From NCBI GenBank assembly GCA_961205875.1, contig OY540813.1, positions 33,017,001 through 33,081,000 on the forward strand: a DNA stretch of 64,000 bases, given 5' to 3'. This stretch comes from Sialis fuliginosa (taxonomy: Eukaryota; Arthropoda; Insecta; Megaloptera; Sialidae). Both the position numbers and the translations under genes were made by a program. Below, one piece after another: positions 46,007 through 58,439 of this stretch. The first letter of the stretch is position 1, and each line of letters opens with the position of its first letter. Under the pieces are notes generated by a model. That model saw only the letters and a program-made list of their open reading frames with translations. It did not search any database and was not told the origin of the DNA.

Positions 46007-47555
46007 TATGGATGTACCGGAATTCCGATCCGCCCGGAATTAATGATTTTATTCCGATTTCGGCCGGAACTAGTAAATTCTCCGAATAGATTGGTGCATT
46101 AGCTAATAGTATATTAATATAATATAATATAATATTGCAGTATTGTTTATGATTTATGATACATGCACTATATAGTACGGTCATTCCATAAATAACTACA
46201 CACTTCTTTGGTTGTAGTCGCCGATTTTTTTAATTTTTACATATGTTTTAGTACTAGTTTAGAAAAGATTTTTAACGGTACTTAGAGATCGAAACAAGTT
46301 CTCCCCACAAAAATATCGACTTTTGAAAATTTTACGTACTTTTTTTTGAAAACGAAATATCTCAAAAAATATCAAAGATAGGGTAAAACTACAGGAGGTT
46401 TTGTGAAAAAATGTATGAAATTGATTTAAAAAATATTTCGCTGCACAACATTTTTGTTTAAATAATTTCAATGAAATTTTCATAATATGATTATTTAAAT
46501 TATATCCATAAATATACTGAAATTGGTTATGTATTAAAAATTATCTATAATATAGCTATTTGCAGTAAATACTGAACGCTCTGGCATAGTTGTGCGGTGT
46601 TGCGTCTAAGCCGGCGCGGGCGCGAGCGCAGCGCGCTAGTACTCGCGCGTCGTCACTTAAAAAATTCATATTTCGTAAATTTTTTAAATGTTCATAAATT
46701 TTTAAAGTGGTATGTACTCAGGAATGACTAAGCTATAAAATATATTTTTATTTTTAAAATTCTGAGTTGATATGTCCCCCAAATTTTCAATTTCAATTTT
46801 GTAAATAAATAAAAATTATTTAAACAAAAATTTTGTGCAGCAAAATACATTACAAAATTCATTCATTTTTCTACAATATTGCTCTCCTGTAGTTTAATCC
46901 TATCTTTGATATTTTTTGAGATATTTCGTTTTCAAAAAAAAGTACATCTAATTTTCAAAAGTCGATATTTTTCGGGGGAGAACATATTTCGATCTCTAAG
47001 TATCGTTAAAAATCTTCTCTATACTAGTATTAAAACATATGTAAAAATTAAAAAAATCGGCTACTACAACCAAAAAAGAGTGAAGTTATTTATGGAATGA
47101 CCGAGTAATGTATTGGTGCTTTTATTTCGAGTAAGCATTCTATTATCTATAAAAATTTATAACATTTTCTCTATTGTGAATATGTGTTTGTTATTTATCA
47201 CTTTTATAATTTGACACCAGAAATGTAATTAGGTTTGATCAAGATATACGTATGATATACAAACAATTTAAAACAATCGATCTTACGAAAATGTAAAAGT
47301 TACAAGATATATAAAAAATATTTTTTTATAATATAATTTAGGACTTTACGCCTCTACTATTTAAAAAATACCATATAAAATAATGGTATATTAATTTAAG
47401 ATAATAATCTATGTAAAAAGCATACATATATTGTTTTAATTATTTATTAAAATAGAATTATTGAAAAAAAATCCGGTTTCGGCCAGATTTTTTTGTGAAT
47501 TTCGGCGATTCCGGTTTCGGCCGGAATTGAAAATTCCAGTTCCGGTACACCTCTA
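46007..47555. mobile_element. Non-autonomous hAT-like element with GTACCGG ends
   Basis: Ends TATGGATGTACCGGAA and TTCCGGTACACCTCTA are flanked by CTCAAAAT and CTCAAAAC (45999-46006, 47556-47563), an 8-bp duplication with one change. Subterminal GGCCGGAA words occur on both sides. It carries the foldback 46178-47105 inside. A related truncated copy lies inverted at 50180-50625. Confidence 0.75.
46178..47105. mobile_element. Foldback element with a GC-rich centre
   Basis: Ends CGGTCATTCCATAAATAACT and complement follow TA at 46176-46177. Arms of about 300 bp are closely matched, and both yield an open frame starting near SLIFFEIFRFQKKV. The central 46600-46660 stretch is very rich in CG words (GGCGCGGGCGCGAGCGC) in an otherwise AT-rich element. 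Confidence 0.85.
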
Positions 47556-48161
47556 CTCAAAACTGACATTACATTAGGAAACAATCACCAAACTGCGATG
47601 CATGTGAAGTGATTGATTCTTCAGTTCATAGAATAATGTTTTGTCCAAATTTTACAGAACAAAGGAGAGAGCTAAGAAAACATGTAGGACACTGGGCTCC
47701 AAGGATCCATGAAATAGTAGATCCATATCTAATAGAAGAGCTCAAAGAACTTCTTACATATAACTTTCACCAGTGATGAACTAAATAAATGTTAAATCAA
47801 ATATACTGTACATTAATAACATAACTGATAATGGCGGGTTAAGGGATCGCCTGTAAAATTATTATAGCAGTAAATAAACTGAAAACACCTAATCACCTTA
47901 TGGTGAGAAGGTCCTTTAAATAATAATTATTACAATATGAAATAATACCAAAAATTCTTTCAAAATACACTGCATCTTGATTTTTTTTAAATGATACGAA
48001 CGAATTTTGGAACTCACCTCCTCATATACACAACGGTGCTGTAAGAAAGAGGGTTTTCGAAATTTTTAATCGTGTTAGAGCGAAACCGTGTTGGTGGAAA
48101 ACATTATTTTTCACATTTTACCTGCATATCTACTTAATAAAAACTAAGGATTACTAATCCT

Positions 48162-48352
48162 TAACTGGTATCGTGGGGCCCGGTCGGCCCCCACAGGTCA
48201 TGTTTTAATACTTTTCTAAAAATCTTTAGATTTTAAGTAATCTCATTACGTGCGACGCGACTCGCTGCGGGTGCCGGACGTTCGCCGCCTTAACACCTTC
48301 AGGAACAGAAGTACGTGGGTGTTAAGAACCAGTCGGCCCCCACGATTCCAGT
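48162..48352. repeat. GC-rich inverted-repeat unit, about 190 bp
   Basis: AACTGGTATCGTGGGGCCCG at 48164 pairs with CCAGTCGGCCCCCACGATTC and following CAGTTG near 48352. The interior contains GTGCGACGCGACTCGCTGCG. It stands out in base composition from its neighbours. It may be a small element or a structured RNA-like tail; undetermined. Confidence 0.5.
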
Positions 48353-49320
48353 TGATTTTTAAAATTGTTAATTAAAGGCACATAAACATGTTTTTTTGCT
48401 TGATTAGTTCATATTAGATAGCAAAAGAAAAAAATATTTTTGTTAAAACTTTCCTAAAGTTAGTTTTTGTACGTACCAAAAAATATTAAAAAAATATATA
48501 ACTGGGATCTCTTGTTGAAGATAATTTAATAAAATAATGGTAATAAAAGCTTGTTATTTACATAAAATGAGTGTATTATTTACCATTTATAAACTGCTAT
48601 ACAATTTCATTATTGAAACTAGCTTGCCAAAAGCTAATCTTCATAGAGCGCCGCGAATACCTCACGATACGTTACGTTTATAAAATTTACGATACCACTT
48701 AAGGGTTAAATTAAAAATATTATTTATTGATTATGTTAAAATAGAAAAGTTTTTTTTCTGTACTTCTGAATAGTTAAATTATTAAAAGTTTACACATGTC
48801 AAAATAAAATTGTTTAGCTCCTATAATATTAATTAAACTTTAAACTGCATGCTCTAATTTTTCATCGCTTAATATTATTTAAATAAAGTTTATTTAATTC
48901 GAATATTTAAAATATAATTTCACACACAGCTATCACATATTTGAATTCTTGTAACATCTTCAATGCATATAATTTATACAACAAGCCCGGTGTAATGTCT
49001 GGGAGTAATATTTAATTAAACAACCAGATACATAAATGCAATATACATAAGTTACGGAGGGAGCAGCTAATCGGTGAGTTAAAAGTCAGACAACTTCATT
49101 CGTTACAGCTACTAACATAAGTAGAAATATCATTTATTTACACCAGTGTCTTCAAAACTAAACTTGGCGGTAGAAACTTAAGCAATTCATTGGAGATTAA
49201 AGTAAAGAAATATCTTTAACTCGGTTTTGTAAATTTGCTTACTGTTTGCATAAATGTTTAATGTCAAAGTTAATGCCTTCACCTTATAATTACAATAATT
49301 AATTATTGATCCAATTTCTT
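48353..49320. other. AT-rich stretch, nothing recognised
   Basis: No gene, terminal repeat or RNA was seen. Confidence 0.4.
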
Positions 49321-49324
49321 ATAC

Positions 49325-49780
49325 ACATACAGGAAGTTAGAAAAGTCTGGAAACGGTCAAATATCTCGAAAACGAAACGTTTCTGAGAAAAATGTTTCGA
49401 ACCAAAGTTATATCTTTAAAAGTTCTATTCAATGATCATTTCCATTTGACCTTGAGTGGAAAGGTCATGGCAGGTCAAGGCCAACATGATTTTTTTTAAA
49501 TAGAACACTCCATTTTCGCAATATCAAAGATATAGGCGACTGATTTGATACCAAAAAGACGTCTAGAAATGAAATCGTAACTAATGAAATATATACAGGC
49601 TAAGACATGGTGGAATCGATAAGTAGTACAAGACCTATATTTTCATGTAATTTTTTTAAATTTGGTTGCGTACAACTTTTTTAAATCGAAAAAGGTTAAT
49701 TTTTTGCGATTTTATAAATTTCTTATTTTTCATCTTAAAAAGGTCTTACTTCGTTCTTACCGAAAGTAGAGGTGTAGTTT
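49325..49780 (+). repeat. Probable MITE fragment with ACAGGAAGTTAG end
   Basis: ACAGGAAGTTAGAAAAGTCT followed by GGTCAAATATCTCGAAAACG is the style of a TA-inserted MITE end. No complementary right end was found. Confidence 0.4.
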
Positions 49781-49789
49781 TTAAACATC

Positions 49790-50175
49790 CGTTAATGCTC
49801 AATTTGTTATAAATAAATGGTTTATTAAAAAAAATTTATAATTATTTATATTTTAAGAGCTGATTCCTTGGATCATTGTAAGTGAAAAATTGTACGGGAA
49901 GATGGGGTCTATCTTCAACACCCTCTAAGCTACAGAGTGTCTAAAAACTTAGTAGTACTTACAAACAAAGATTACCACAGAACTTCCAAAGTAACGTAAC
50001 TATAGAGGAAACACAATGAGTCAGTTTCATAGGTAATTAACTAACGTATTTTTCAGTATTAGCGTTATTGCTAGCAGTGTTTCCAGTTCAGAGTTATTGC
50101 TCATCAAAGTCAAAAAATATGTTTATTTTTTTGAAATTTTTTACGAAAACGACATTTTTCTCTAAAAGTACCTGT
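49790..50175 (-). repeat. Inverted copy of the repeat at 22930-23345
   Basis: Shares TACTTACAAACAAAGATTA, CATAGGTAATTAACTAACGT and AGTTATTGCTCATCAAAGTC in reverse order and orientation. Confidence 0.65.
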
Positions 50176-50179
50176 AATT

Positions 50180-50625
50180 AGGGGTGTACCGGAACTGGAA
50201 TTTTCGATTCCGGCTGGAACCGTAATTTTTTTTAAAACATTTTATTTTAATTAATAATAATAATTAAAACAATATATTATGTATGGTTTTTTTCTTAGAT
50301 TGTTATCTTAAATTAATATTTTATATGGTATTTCTTAATTTATTATTAATTATAAAAAATATTATTTTTTTACAAATCTTGTCATTTTTACAGCTTCGTA
50401 TGATCGATTGTTTTAAATTGTTTGCATATCATACGTTCTTCTTGATTGAATATAATTACATTTCTAGTGTCAAATTATAAATGTGATAAATTATAAACAG
50501 CACCTAGACATATTCACATTGTATAAATTTTTACAGATAAAAGAATGCCTACTACTCGAAATAAAAGCACCAATACATTATTATTATATTATAGTGCATT
50601 ATCTTAATACTATTAGCTAACAATA
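50180..50625 (-). mobile_element. Truncated hAT-like copy with GTACCGG end
   Basis: It starts TTAGGGGTGTACCGGAACTG and, read inverted, matches 47105-47555, including ACTCGAAATAAAAGCACCAA. Only one end is present. Confidence 0.65.
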
Positions 50626-50738
50626 AGTTTAGAAAGTTTTTGAAGAAAACATATTTAGGGCTACAGTATTATTAAAAAATTCAGAATAAGTCTTATTTTT
50701 ACACCAACACAATTGGAAATTTAAAAAAATCTTTGATA

Positions 50739-51524
50739 CACAGGGAGAGTCATATCAGGTGGAACAAACTTGAACAGTTTAATAAGAAAAAATTCATATA
50801 AACATGTGTCCGGAAACTCTTCGTGAGGGAGCTACAGACTCAAAGATTTTGTCTCAAATTAGTTTTTATTTAATATTTTGAGAACCCATTATGGTACAGT
50901 ACTTAAATTTGACACCCGGTTTAATATTATACGTGTTATCGATTTCCAGTATCAACCAATGATTATTTAGACCAGGGATATATGGGGCCAGTCCAACCAG
51001 TGGGCCCATTGAGTTATATCTAGTTTTTTTTTGTTCTTAATTTTTTTCCTAAAAAAAAATCAGTTTTCTCCATGTGATGTCCGCCGCCCCTTCTGAACTG
51101 GAACCCAGAGCATTTTCCCAGCCTCCCTCCTTAAAGCCAGCATTGCTATTACATTAACAAAAGTTTTACAAAAATATTTTAGTTTTCCATGGCAATTGTG
51201 ATTTTTTTATTCAATAATGAATAAAATGCGTTGTATCTTTGTTACGAGTTATTTTATTATCGAAAATACGAAAAGCTTTGTGTTCATTTTTTAAAGAAAA
51301 ATTGTTCTACGATTTCAAAATTTTCACTGGATCTTTCTTTTTATAAAATTTCATAACTGTTTCACAATGGGTTCTCAAAATCTAAAACTAATTTTAGACA
51401 AAATATTTGAGAGTCTGTAGTTCTTTCGCGAAGAATTTCCGGACACATATTTGTAACACATGTTTTTCTTGAAATATTTTTCTCGATCAACTGTACAAAT
51501 TTGTTCCATCTGATATGACCCTGT
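50739..51524. mobile_element. Foldback MITE, family of GTCCGGAAA repeats
   Basis: Ends CAGGGAGAGTCATATCAGGT and complement of CAGGGTCATATCAGATGG pair. Arms contain ACATGTGTCCGGAAACTCTT and TTTGAGAACCCATT with their complements. The loop includes GTGGGCCCATTGAG-type sequence shared with 53640-53700 and 12480. Confidence 0.8.
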
Positions 51525-51601
51525 ATAATTAAACAGTTCAATGTCCGTAATATATTGATATTTTTATTATTATACCTATCATTATAAAATATATATATAC
51601 A

Positions 51602-53401
51602 TATATGAGCATTTCCAGTAGTTTTTTTAAAAAACAGGGCGCACGTATGTCACCGATTTTGCTCCCAATTTTTTTTCTCAAAGTACATATCAAAAAAACA
51701 TGTTTCCCAAAATCTTTTCCCCCCGCCCCTTTTTTTGGCCGAATTACGATTTTTTAAACTTTTGAAATCGAGCGAAATTAGACTTTTTTCGATAGTACCT
51801 TATTTTTCAAAATGTCCCTTATTATGCATGTTATAGGGCTCATTTTCTTCGTTTTTTATTGATATTTCATTTGAAATCGGTTTCAGAGCCGAATATTCAA
51901 TTTTGGCCGAATGCGGTACCAAAACATTAAGTTTGATTTTTTGTAAAAATAAACGATTTTGAAATTGCCGCCAAATATTTTGGTTTCAACCAAAATACTT
52001 CCGATAAAGGTCATTTTATTCTATTTTTTATGTAGTTTCCAAATATTTATAGATTTTTTTAATTTGGTCAAAAACTTTTAAAGTTACACTTGATTTAAGA
52101 TGTCTTATTTTCCAAAAAGCGCTATATTCACACCATTAAAACTTTTTTCTCCAAATTGCACCAAATTTTGGCAAAAGTTTCCTTGCTTTATCCTTAAAAC
52201 AACTCTCAAAAAACATTTTTTCATATTGAGCTCCTAAGTGAGATATAATTTTTATAAAACACCTAATTACTCGTGTATTAAAGATAAGAATTTGCAGGAA
52301 TTTTCAGTGTTTCTGAAATATCGGGGCTCCTGATAATCGAATAAAAAATATACTACTTAATTCGTTATGAAATTCCCTACAAATCTACATAAGTTAAATT
52401 TTTTTAGATTAATTAAAAAACCTATAAAAAAATAAAAGCCGAGTGAGCGCAAGCGAGCCAGTCTTAAAAATGAGTACATACCTATTAAACAACGAAGTTA
52501 TGAGACACTATTACATTTAAAGTTGTTATTAAATAAATTAGGAATCGATGTACAAAGTTTTTATTTATTTGTAGGTTTTGTAATTGATCTAAAAAAATTT
52601 AACTTATGTAGATTTGTAGGAAATTTCATAACAAATTAAGTGGTATATTTTTTATTCGATTATCAGGAGCCCCGATATTTCAGAAACACTGAAAATTCCT
52701 GTAAATTATTATCTTTAATACACGAGTAATTAGGTGTTTTATAAAAATTATATTTCACTTAGGAGCTCAATATGAAAAAATGTTTTTTGAGGGTTGTTTT
52801 AAGGATAAAGCAAGGAAACTGATGCCAAAATTTGGTGCAATTTGGAGTATAGAGAAAAAAGTTTTAATGGTGTGAATATAGCGTTTTTTGGAAAATAAAA
52901 CATCTAAAAACAAGTGTAACTTTAAAAGTTTTTGACCAAATTAAAAAATCTATAAATATTTGGAAACTACATAAAAAATAGAATAAAATGACGTATACCG
53001 GAAGTATTTTGGTTGAAACCAAAATATTTGGCGGCAATTTCAAAATCGACTATTTTTACAAAAAATCAAACTTAATGTTTTGGTACCGCATTCGGCCAAA
53101 ATTGAATATTTGGCTCTGAAACCGATTTCAAATGAAAGATCAACAAAAAACGAAGAAAATGAGCCCTATAACATGCATAATAAGGGACATTTTGAAAAAT
53201 AAGGTACTATCGAACAAAGTCTAATTTCGCTCGATTTCAAAAGTTTAATAAATCGTAATGCGGCCAAAAAAAGGGGCGAGGAGGAAAAATTTTGGGAAAT
53301 GTGTTTTTTTGATATGTACTTTGAGAAATAAAAATGGGAGCAAAATCGGTGACATACGTGCGCCCTGTTTTTGAAAAAAACTACTGGAAATGCTCATATA
53401 T
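51602..53401. mobile_element. Foldback element with about 850-bp arms
   Basis: Ends TATATGAGCATTTCCAGTAG and complement. Arms 51602-52470 and 52560-53401 are close inverse copies sharing AGGGCGCACGTATGTCACCG and GGCCGAATGCGGTACCAAAA-type blocks. The centre contains AGCCGAGTGAGCGCAAGCGA. No coding. Confidence 0.9.
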
Positions 53402-53402
53402 A

Positions 53403-54557
53403 CAATGATTCAGCACCGTCGTGCCAAATTTGAACGGTACATCGAGAAAAATATTTTAAGCAAAAAATATTATATAAACATGTGTCCGGAAATTTGTCAT
53501 GAGGGGGCTACAGCCCTCTAAAGATTTTTCTCAAAATTAGTTTTTATTTAATATCTTGAGAACCTATTGTACCATAGTTATGAAATTTGATACAAGGTTT
53601 AGTATTAATAAGTGTTATATATATCCAGTAACAAGCATTCGTAATTTTGACCAGGGTTGTATGGGCCCAGGAGGCCCGTCGATTTTTATCCAGTATTTTT
53701 TGTTCTTCAATTTTTTCCTGAGTTAAAAATTTTAATAAGACTGTATGAGACAAAATACACAAAAATAAATAAACCGTTTACGAGCAATAACGATGCAAAA
53801 GAAAGCATGCAGAATTTTTCTTAATACGGATGCTTCAAATTAAACAAAATAAATTTATATTTCTGTTCTTTGATTAAAGGTTAGAAAAAAGTTCATGTAC
53901 ATAATATCACCTAATACGTGTCCTCTTAGACCTATAGCCAGTTCTATTAATGTTGCAAGTAATTTACTAACATAACTAGAAAGCGATACTTAAAATGGCG
54001 ATTTGTTGGTAAGGATGAATTTTTGGAGGTATATTTTTATTATTTTTTTGTCTTATTTTTTATCATAGAACAAGAATATAAAAATATTTTTTGTGATTTG
54101 AAGCATCCGTATTAAGTAAAATTCTGCATCCTTTCTTTTGCATCCATATTTCTCGTAAACGGTTTATCCTGTGATAAATGAGCAAAGTATATTTTTGTGT
54201 ATTTTGTGCCATACAATCTTATTCAAATGTCTAATTTAGGAAAAAATTAAAGAACAAAAAAATACTAGATAAAAATCGATGGGCCCACTGGCCCCATACA
54301 GCCCTGATCTAAATTATAATTGTTCAATACTGGAAATCGATAACACTTATTAATACTAAACCCTGTATCAAATTTCATAACTTTAGCACAATGGGGTCTT
54401 CTGATATTAAATAAAAACTAATTTTGAATAAAATCTTTGGAGGGCTGTAGCCCCCTTACGAAAAATTTCCGGACACATGTTCATATAATGTTTTTTGCTT
54501 AAAATATGTCTCTTAATTTACTGTTCAAGTTTGGCACGACAGAACTGAATTACCCTG
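53403..54557. mobile_element. Foldback element abutting the previous one
   Basis: Left TTCAGCACCGTCGTGCCAAA pairs with the complement of CAGGGTAATTCAGTTCTGTC plus GTGCCAAA at the right. Arms include GGAAATTTGTCATGAGGGGG and AAGCATCCGTATTAAG with complements, almost to the centre near 53980. It is in the same family as 50739-51524, sharing GTGTCCGGAAA and the Leu-rich frame seen at 53544. Confidence 0.85.
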
Positions 54558-55475
54558 TATTATTTAAGGTCAATTAATGTTATAATTACAATCATACTTT
54601 TGCTGCACAAAATGTTAAAAAAACGGCATTTGTGTTATGAAATGATTGTTTCCATTGAAATTTTTGCTAATAAAATGTTATTATATCATAATTATTATAT
54701 TTATGTTTGATTTTTTAAGCAAAAACAACGTATATTATTTATTAATTTCTTAGTAGAAAGCAGTAATAAAATTTAAAAATTCCGGAAAATTCGGAGCCTA
54801 ACAGTTCTGGAACTGATGAGGGCTTCTTGTGAAATCGAAACACGTGTCAAGTGACGTTTTATTGGTGTTAAGGTGTATTTTTTTAGTTTAAGTGACTAAG
54901 AAACCACAGTTTCTCCGTTTTTCCAGTAGAAAATAAAACTGTCTAAAATTTTGTCCAAAGCTTACTTACTTGAATTTTAAAATTAATATAGCAAAATACA
55001 TAAGGTTGTAGAAAAAATATTGTGTGCACCTCGGGTGTAAAATGCGTTTTTCGCACTCGTGTGATTGTTAGTCAAGGCGCCAGCCGAGACTAACGAATAT
55101 TCCCACTCGTGCGAAAAACTATCATTTTACACAAATATACATATATTGTATTTAAAAATATATTTTGATTTATAACGCATTTATATAAATGTAATTATTT
55201 TAAAAATTTGCTGCTTCTCTATCTTGACAACTTTTGTATTTAAAGTATTATTTAATTTTTGGAATGTATTTATAGGATCATTTTTTAATTTTAAATAAGG
55301 ATTGGTATCATTTTTTTTGTATGTATAATTTCTGTTTTTTCTTTTTCAAATGATTCAAATTTCAATCTAAATCTAAAATACAAATTAAAATTAAAATAAA
55401 TGTCAAAATGTCATTTATTATGTCAAAGTAAATATCAATTTAAAAAACAAATGACGACTTTTAAAGCAAATTGAG
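54558..55475. other. Mixed repeats
   Basis: Bases 54900-54930 are the module GAAACCACAGTTTCTCCGTT that also ends the TTAA element. Bases 55150-55265 carry the TGACAACTTTTGTATTTAAA repeat. Between them the AT-rich sequence is unassigned. Confidence 0.45.
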
Positions 55476-55479
55476 ATAA

Positions 55480-55944
55480 ATCTTTGTAAGGGAATATTTT
55501 ACAACAAACGTTGTAGACCTATATTATAGGAAATTATGGTCTACAAAAAAATGATTCTTTAAAATTTCCACGTAATATGTGTCGTTCCAGAAATATTTTG
55601 AAAAAAATAAATATTTTTGGATGTCACCCCTCCCCCTTTCACACGATTTTGATGATTTTAAAACGGGACTGTCCCCAAGCTAGACCCAACCATCCAACCA
55701 AGTTTCATTAATATCGGTTCAGTAGTTCATAAGATATGCGTGTAGCAAGGAATCAGAGTCAGACAGACAGACTGACATTGAACGAAAAGTCATTTATTAA
55801 TTAACATTATAATTAAAAAAATAGTCATTTACTCCAACATAAAAGTCTTGACCTGAAACGGAAAGATCAATTAAAATTTTTGAAATCGGAGAACAATTTT
55901 TTTTGTCTCATTTTAAAACGATATTGCGAGGAACCAATAAGGAT
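55480..55944 (+). repeat. Left arm of the 21600-type repeat, split by hAT
   Basis: Shares ATCCAACCAAGTTTCATTAA, CAGACAGACAGACTGACATT and CTGAAACGGAAAGATCAATT with 21600-21990. Its loop and right arm lie at 60905-61330, beyond the hAT. Confidence 0.6.
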
Positions 55945-56545
55945 ATTTGAATTAGAGCTGGGCGCGTGAGTAATTTTTGCTCACGATCACGCACGCTCAC
56001 GAGAGAAAATTTTTTAGTAACGCCCGCTCACTCACGGTTACAAAAAAATTATTCACGATCACGCCCGCTCACGAATTCTATTTTTTTACTCACGCCCGAT
56101 CACGCACGGCGGGTCACGCTCGTGACCCGAATAATATGTTATAAATAAAATGTTTAATGAATTTTTTTCGTGCAATATAATATGTGTATATTTTAAATTT
56201 GGACCTATAATTTTTCTAAACTGAATTTTTAGTGCAAATAATAACACCAAAAAAAGATAAAATGGAAATAAAACAGGTACCTATGGTATCAACCATCAAC
56301 AAGGTTATCTGGGGGATTTTTGGCGTACCGTCAGAGAGATTTGAAATTTCAAGTTGGCAATAGTGCTTCTTCTTTGAAATTCTTATTGTAGCCAATTTTA
56401 GCATTTCGTATTAACAATTAAATATGTGAAACAACGATTATCATCTTATGTGTGGTCCAGTGTGGTTGAATAAATATATTGTTTTTTTTGTTTGTTTATA
56501 TACTTAGAATACTTACAGTGAATAAATATCTATTTTTTATTAAAT

Positions 56546-58399
56546 ATGTCTGAACAAATCAGTGAGAGTAGTGAGACGAAATTTCTTACAAAATCCGACA
56601 TGGAAATAAAACTTAGAAATAAAACAGAAGAGGTTAATTTCAGTTTCGAAGCAAATACAAATAACTCATTGAAAAGTAAAGTGTGGACACATTTTGATTT
56701 AATTTGCTACAAAGGAGTTGTGCAAAACTATTGCAGATGCAATAAATGTAAACTGTTATTAAAATACAATAGTAAGACAGGTACAGCTAGCTTATTGCGT
56801 CATAAATGTAATAATAAAAGAGTTATAAATCAGTCGACATTAGATACATTTATGAACACAAAAAAATTAAGTGAAACTAAAAAGAAAGAAATTGCTAATA
56901 TACAATTATATTTTATTTCAAGAGATTTAAGACCATCTGATATTTCAGAAGGAGAAGGATTTCAAAAATTGTGTCAATCTTTAATAAATGTTGGTGCAGA
57001 TTATGGCAAATTAAATGTTAGTGACGTTTTGTCTAGCAGACGTACAATAATGAGAACAATTATTCCTAAAAAAGTGGATGAAATTAAAGAAATAATTCGT
57101 CAAAAATTATTGAACACTAGTGTTGCTATGACGACAGACTTATGGACAGATGATTTTAAAAAAATATCATATTTAACTTTAACAGCACATTTACTAGACG
57201 AAAATTTTAAATTAAAATCATTTGTTTTTGGCACACGAGAATTTGACAATAAAAAAACAAGTGAAAATATTATTAAATTTATTACTAATATGCTTAAAGA
57301 ATATACTTCTAATACAGATGAATTTTTAATGAGAAGTGTTGTTGTTACTGACAACGCCGCTAATATGGTCAGTGCATTTCGGTATTATAAAAGACTGCCA
57401 TGTGCGTGTCACAATTTAAATTTAATTGTTCATGATATCATAAATAGTTTTCCTGAAGAAATTTCAACTACAATAAATACAATTAAACATCTTGTGAAAT
57501 TTTTTAAACAATCGGGACTGAATTCGAAACTAACAAAAAGTTTAAAACAAGACGTTTCGACAAGATGGAACTCTTTATATTTTATGATTAAAAGTGTGGA
57601 TGATATGTTTGAAGAAATTCAGCATATATTATTTGAAGAAAAACAATTTAATCGTTTAGGAGACATTAATATAGCAATTCCAAAAATGTTACTAAAATTC
57701 TTAAATTTGTTTAAAAACTGTTCTGAAAGTTTAAGTAGTGAAACTGTGCCTACTGTAAATGAAATATTTTTGTGGTATATCAAATTAGAAAAACATTGTA
57801 CTGATGAACCAGAAGATTCAGATATATTAATCAATTTAAAGAGAGTTGCAAGAGCTTCACTCAAAAAGCGTTTTGTAATTGATGATATTCACAGAATTGC
57901 ATTATTTTTGGATCCTAGTTTTAAAAGTTTGAAATTTTTAAATAAAGTTGAAAGAAATAATATAATTGAATTAGTTAGTCGCTCAATAAAAGATATTAAA
58001 TGTGATAATATAGATGCAAATATAATTAATTCTACTAACAATAAATCTACATCTTCAAATCCTAACTCAGTAAAAAAAATCAAATTAAATTTTTTCAGAG
58101 AATTTATTGATAGTTCTGGTTCATCAGATGAAGAGGAATCTGTAGAAGATGAAATTAAAAGATATATAGCACTGAAAACTACTTCCACAGAAATATTAAC
58201 ATTTTGGCAAAATGATAAAAAATTTGTTAATCTGAAAATTCTAGCAAAAAAATTTTTAAACATTCCAGCAAGTTCAGCTGCAAGTGAACGTGTGTTTTCA
58301 ATATCTGGTAGATTATTAGAAGAACGTCGAACATCGCTTAAACCTTCAAATCTAGATTTATTATTGTTTTTACATAAAAATTATGAAATGAGTTATTAG
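56546..58399 (+). CDS. hAT-family transposase, 617 aa
   Basis: The enzyme would cut and rejoin the ends of its own element in the nucleus. A BED-type zinc finger lies near residues 46-88: W47 and F50, then C63/C65-C68 and H86-C88. An RNase H-like core follows: D198 in VAMTTDLWTDD, D269 in VVVTDNAANM, and the CxCH motif at 286-289 (CACHNLNL). R-W at 340-341 (VSTRWNSL) is a further hAT landmark. The hATC dimerisation region covers about 539-613, with IPASSAASERVFSISGRLL; E581 is the likely third acidic residue, by analogy with Hermes E572. Length is normal for the family. The start at 56546 is the first ATG after an AT-rich leader within the element. No frame break was seen. A serine/acid-rich linker (522-535) precedes hATC. 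Reverse frames over it are shadows. Confidence 0.96.
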   Translation: MSEQISESSETKFLTKSDMEIKLRNKTEEVNFSFEANTNNSLKSKVWTHFDLICYKGVVQNYCRCNKCKLLLKYNSKTGTASLLRHKCNNKRVINQSTLDTFMNTKKLSETKKKEIANIQLYFISRDLRPSDISEGEGFQKLCQSLINVGADYGKLNVSDVLSSRRTIMRTIIPKKVDEIKEIIRQKLLNTSVAMTTDLWTDDFKKISYLTLTAHLLDENFKLKSFVFGTREFDNKKTSENIIKFITNMLKEYTSNTDEFLMRSVVVTDNAANMVSAFRYYKRLPCACHNLNLIVHDIINSFPEEISTTINTIKHLVKFFKQSGLNSKLTKSLKQDVSTRWNSLYFMIKSVDDMFEEIQHILFEEKQFNRLGDINIAIPKMLLKFLNLFKNCSESLSSETVPTVNEIFLWYIKLEKHCTDEPEDSDILINLKRVARASLKKRFVIDDIHRIALFLDPSFKSLKFLNKVERNNIIELVSRSIKDIKCDNIDANIINSTNNKSTSSNPNSVKKIKLNFFREFIDSSGSSDEEESVEDEIKRYIALKTTSTEILTFWQNDKKFVNLKILAKKFLNIPASSAASERVFSISGRLLEERRTSLKPSNLDLLLFLHKNYEMSY

Positions 58400-58439
58400 A
58401 TAGGTACATTTATTGAAATTATTTTTCATTATTATTACA

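Larger units (their letters stand above)
45853..48026. mobile_element. GAGGAGGTGAGTTCC-ended element carrying a hAT insertion
   Basis: Inverted ends TATGAGGAGGTGAGTTCCAA (45853 and 48007-48026) with subterminal GATGCAGTAGATTTTGAAAG and its complement near 47960. The inner sequence TGTCAGTTTTGAGCAAAACT is split by the hAT-like element at 46007-47555. No transposase was seen. Confidence 0.7.

Noticed and set aside
46259-47100. Two open frames sharing SLIFFEIFRFQKKV as a paired gene
   Set aside because: They are the same sequence in the two arms of the foldback at 46178-47105.
57100-58263. Reverse open frames of 81-124 codons
   Set aside because: They are shadows of the hAT transposase on the other strand.
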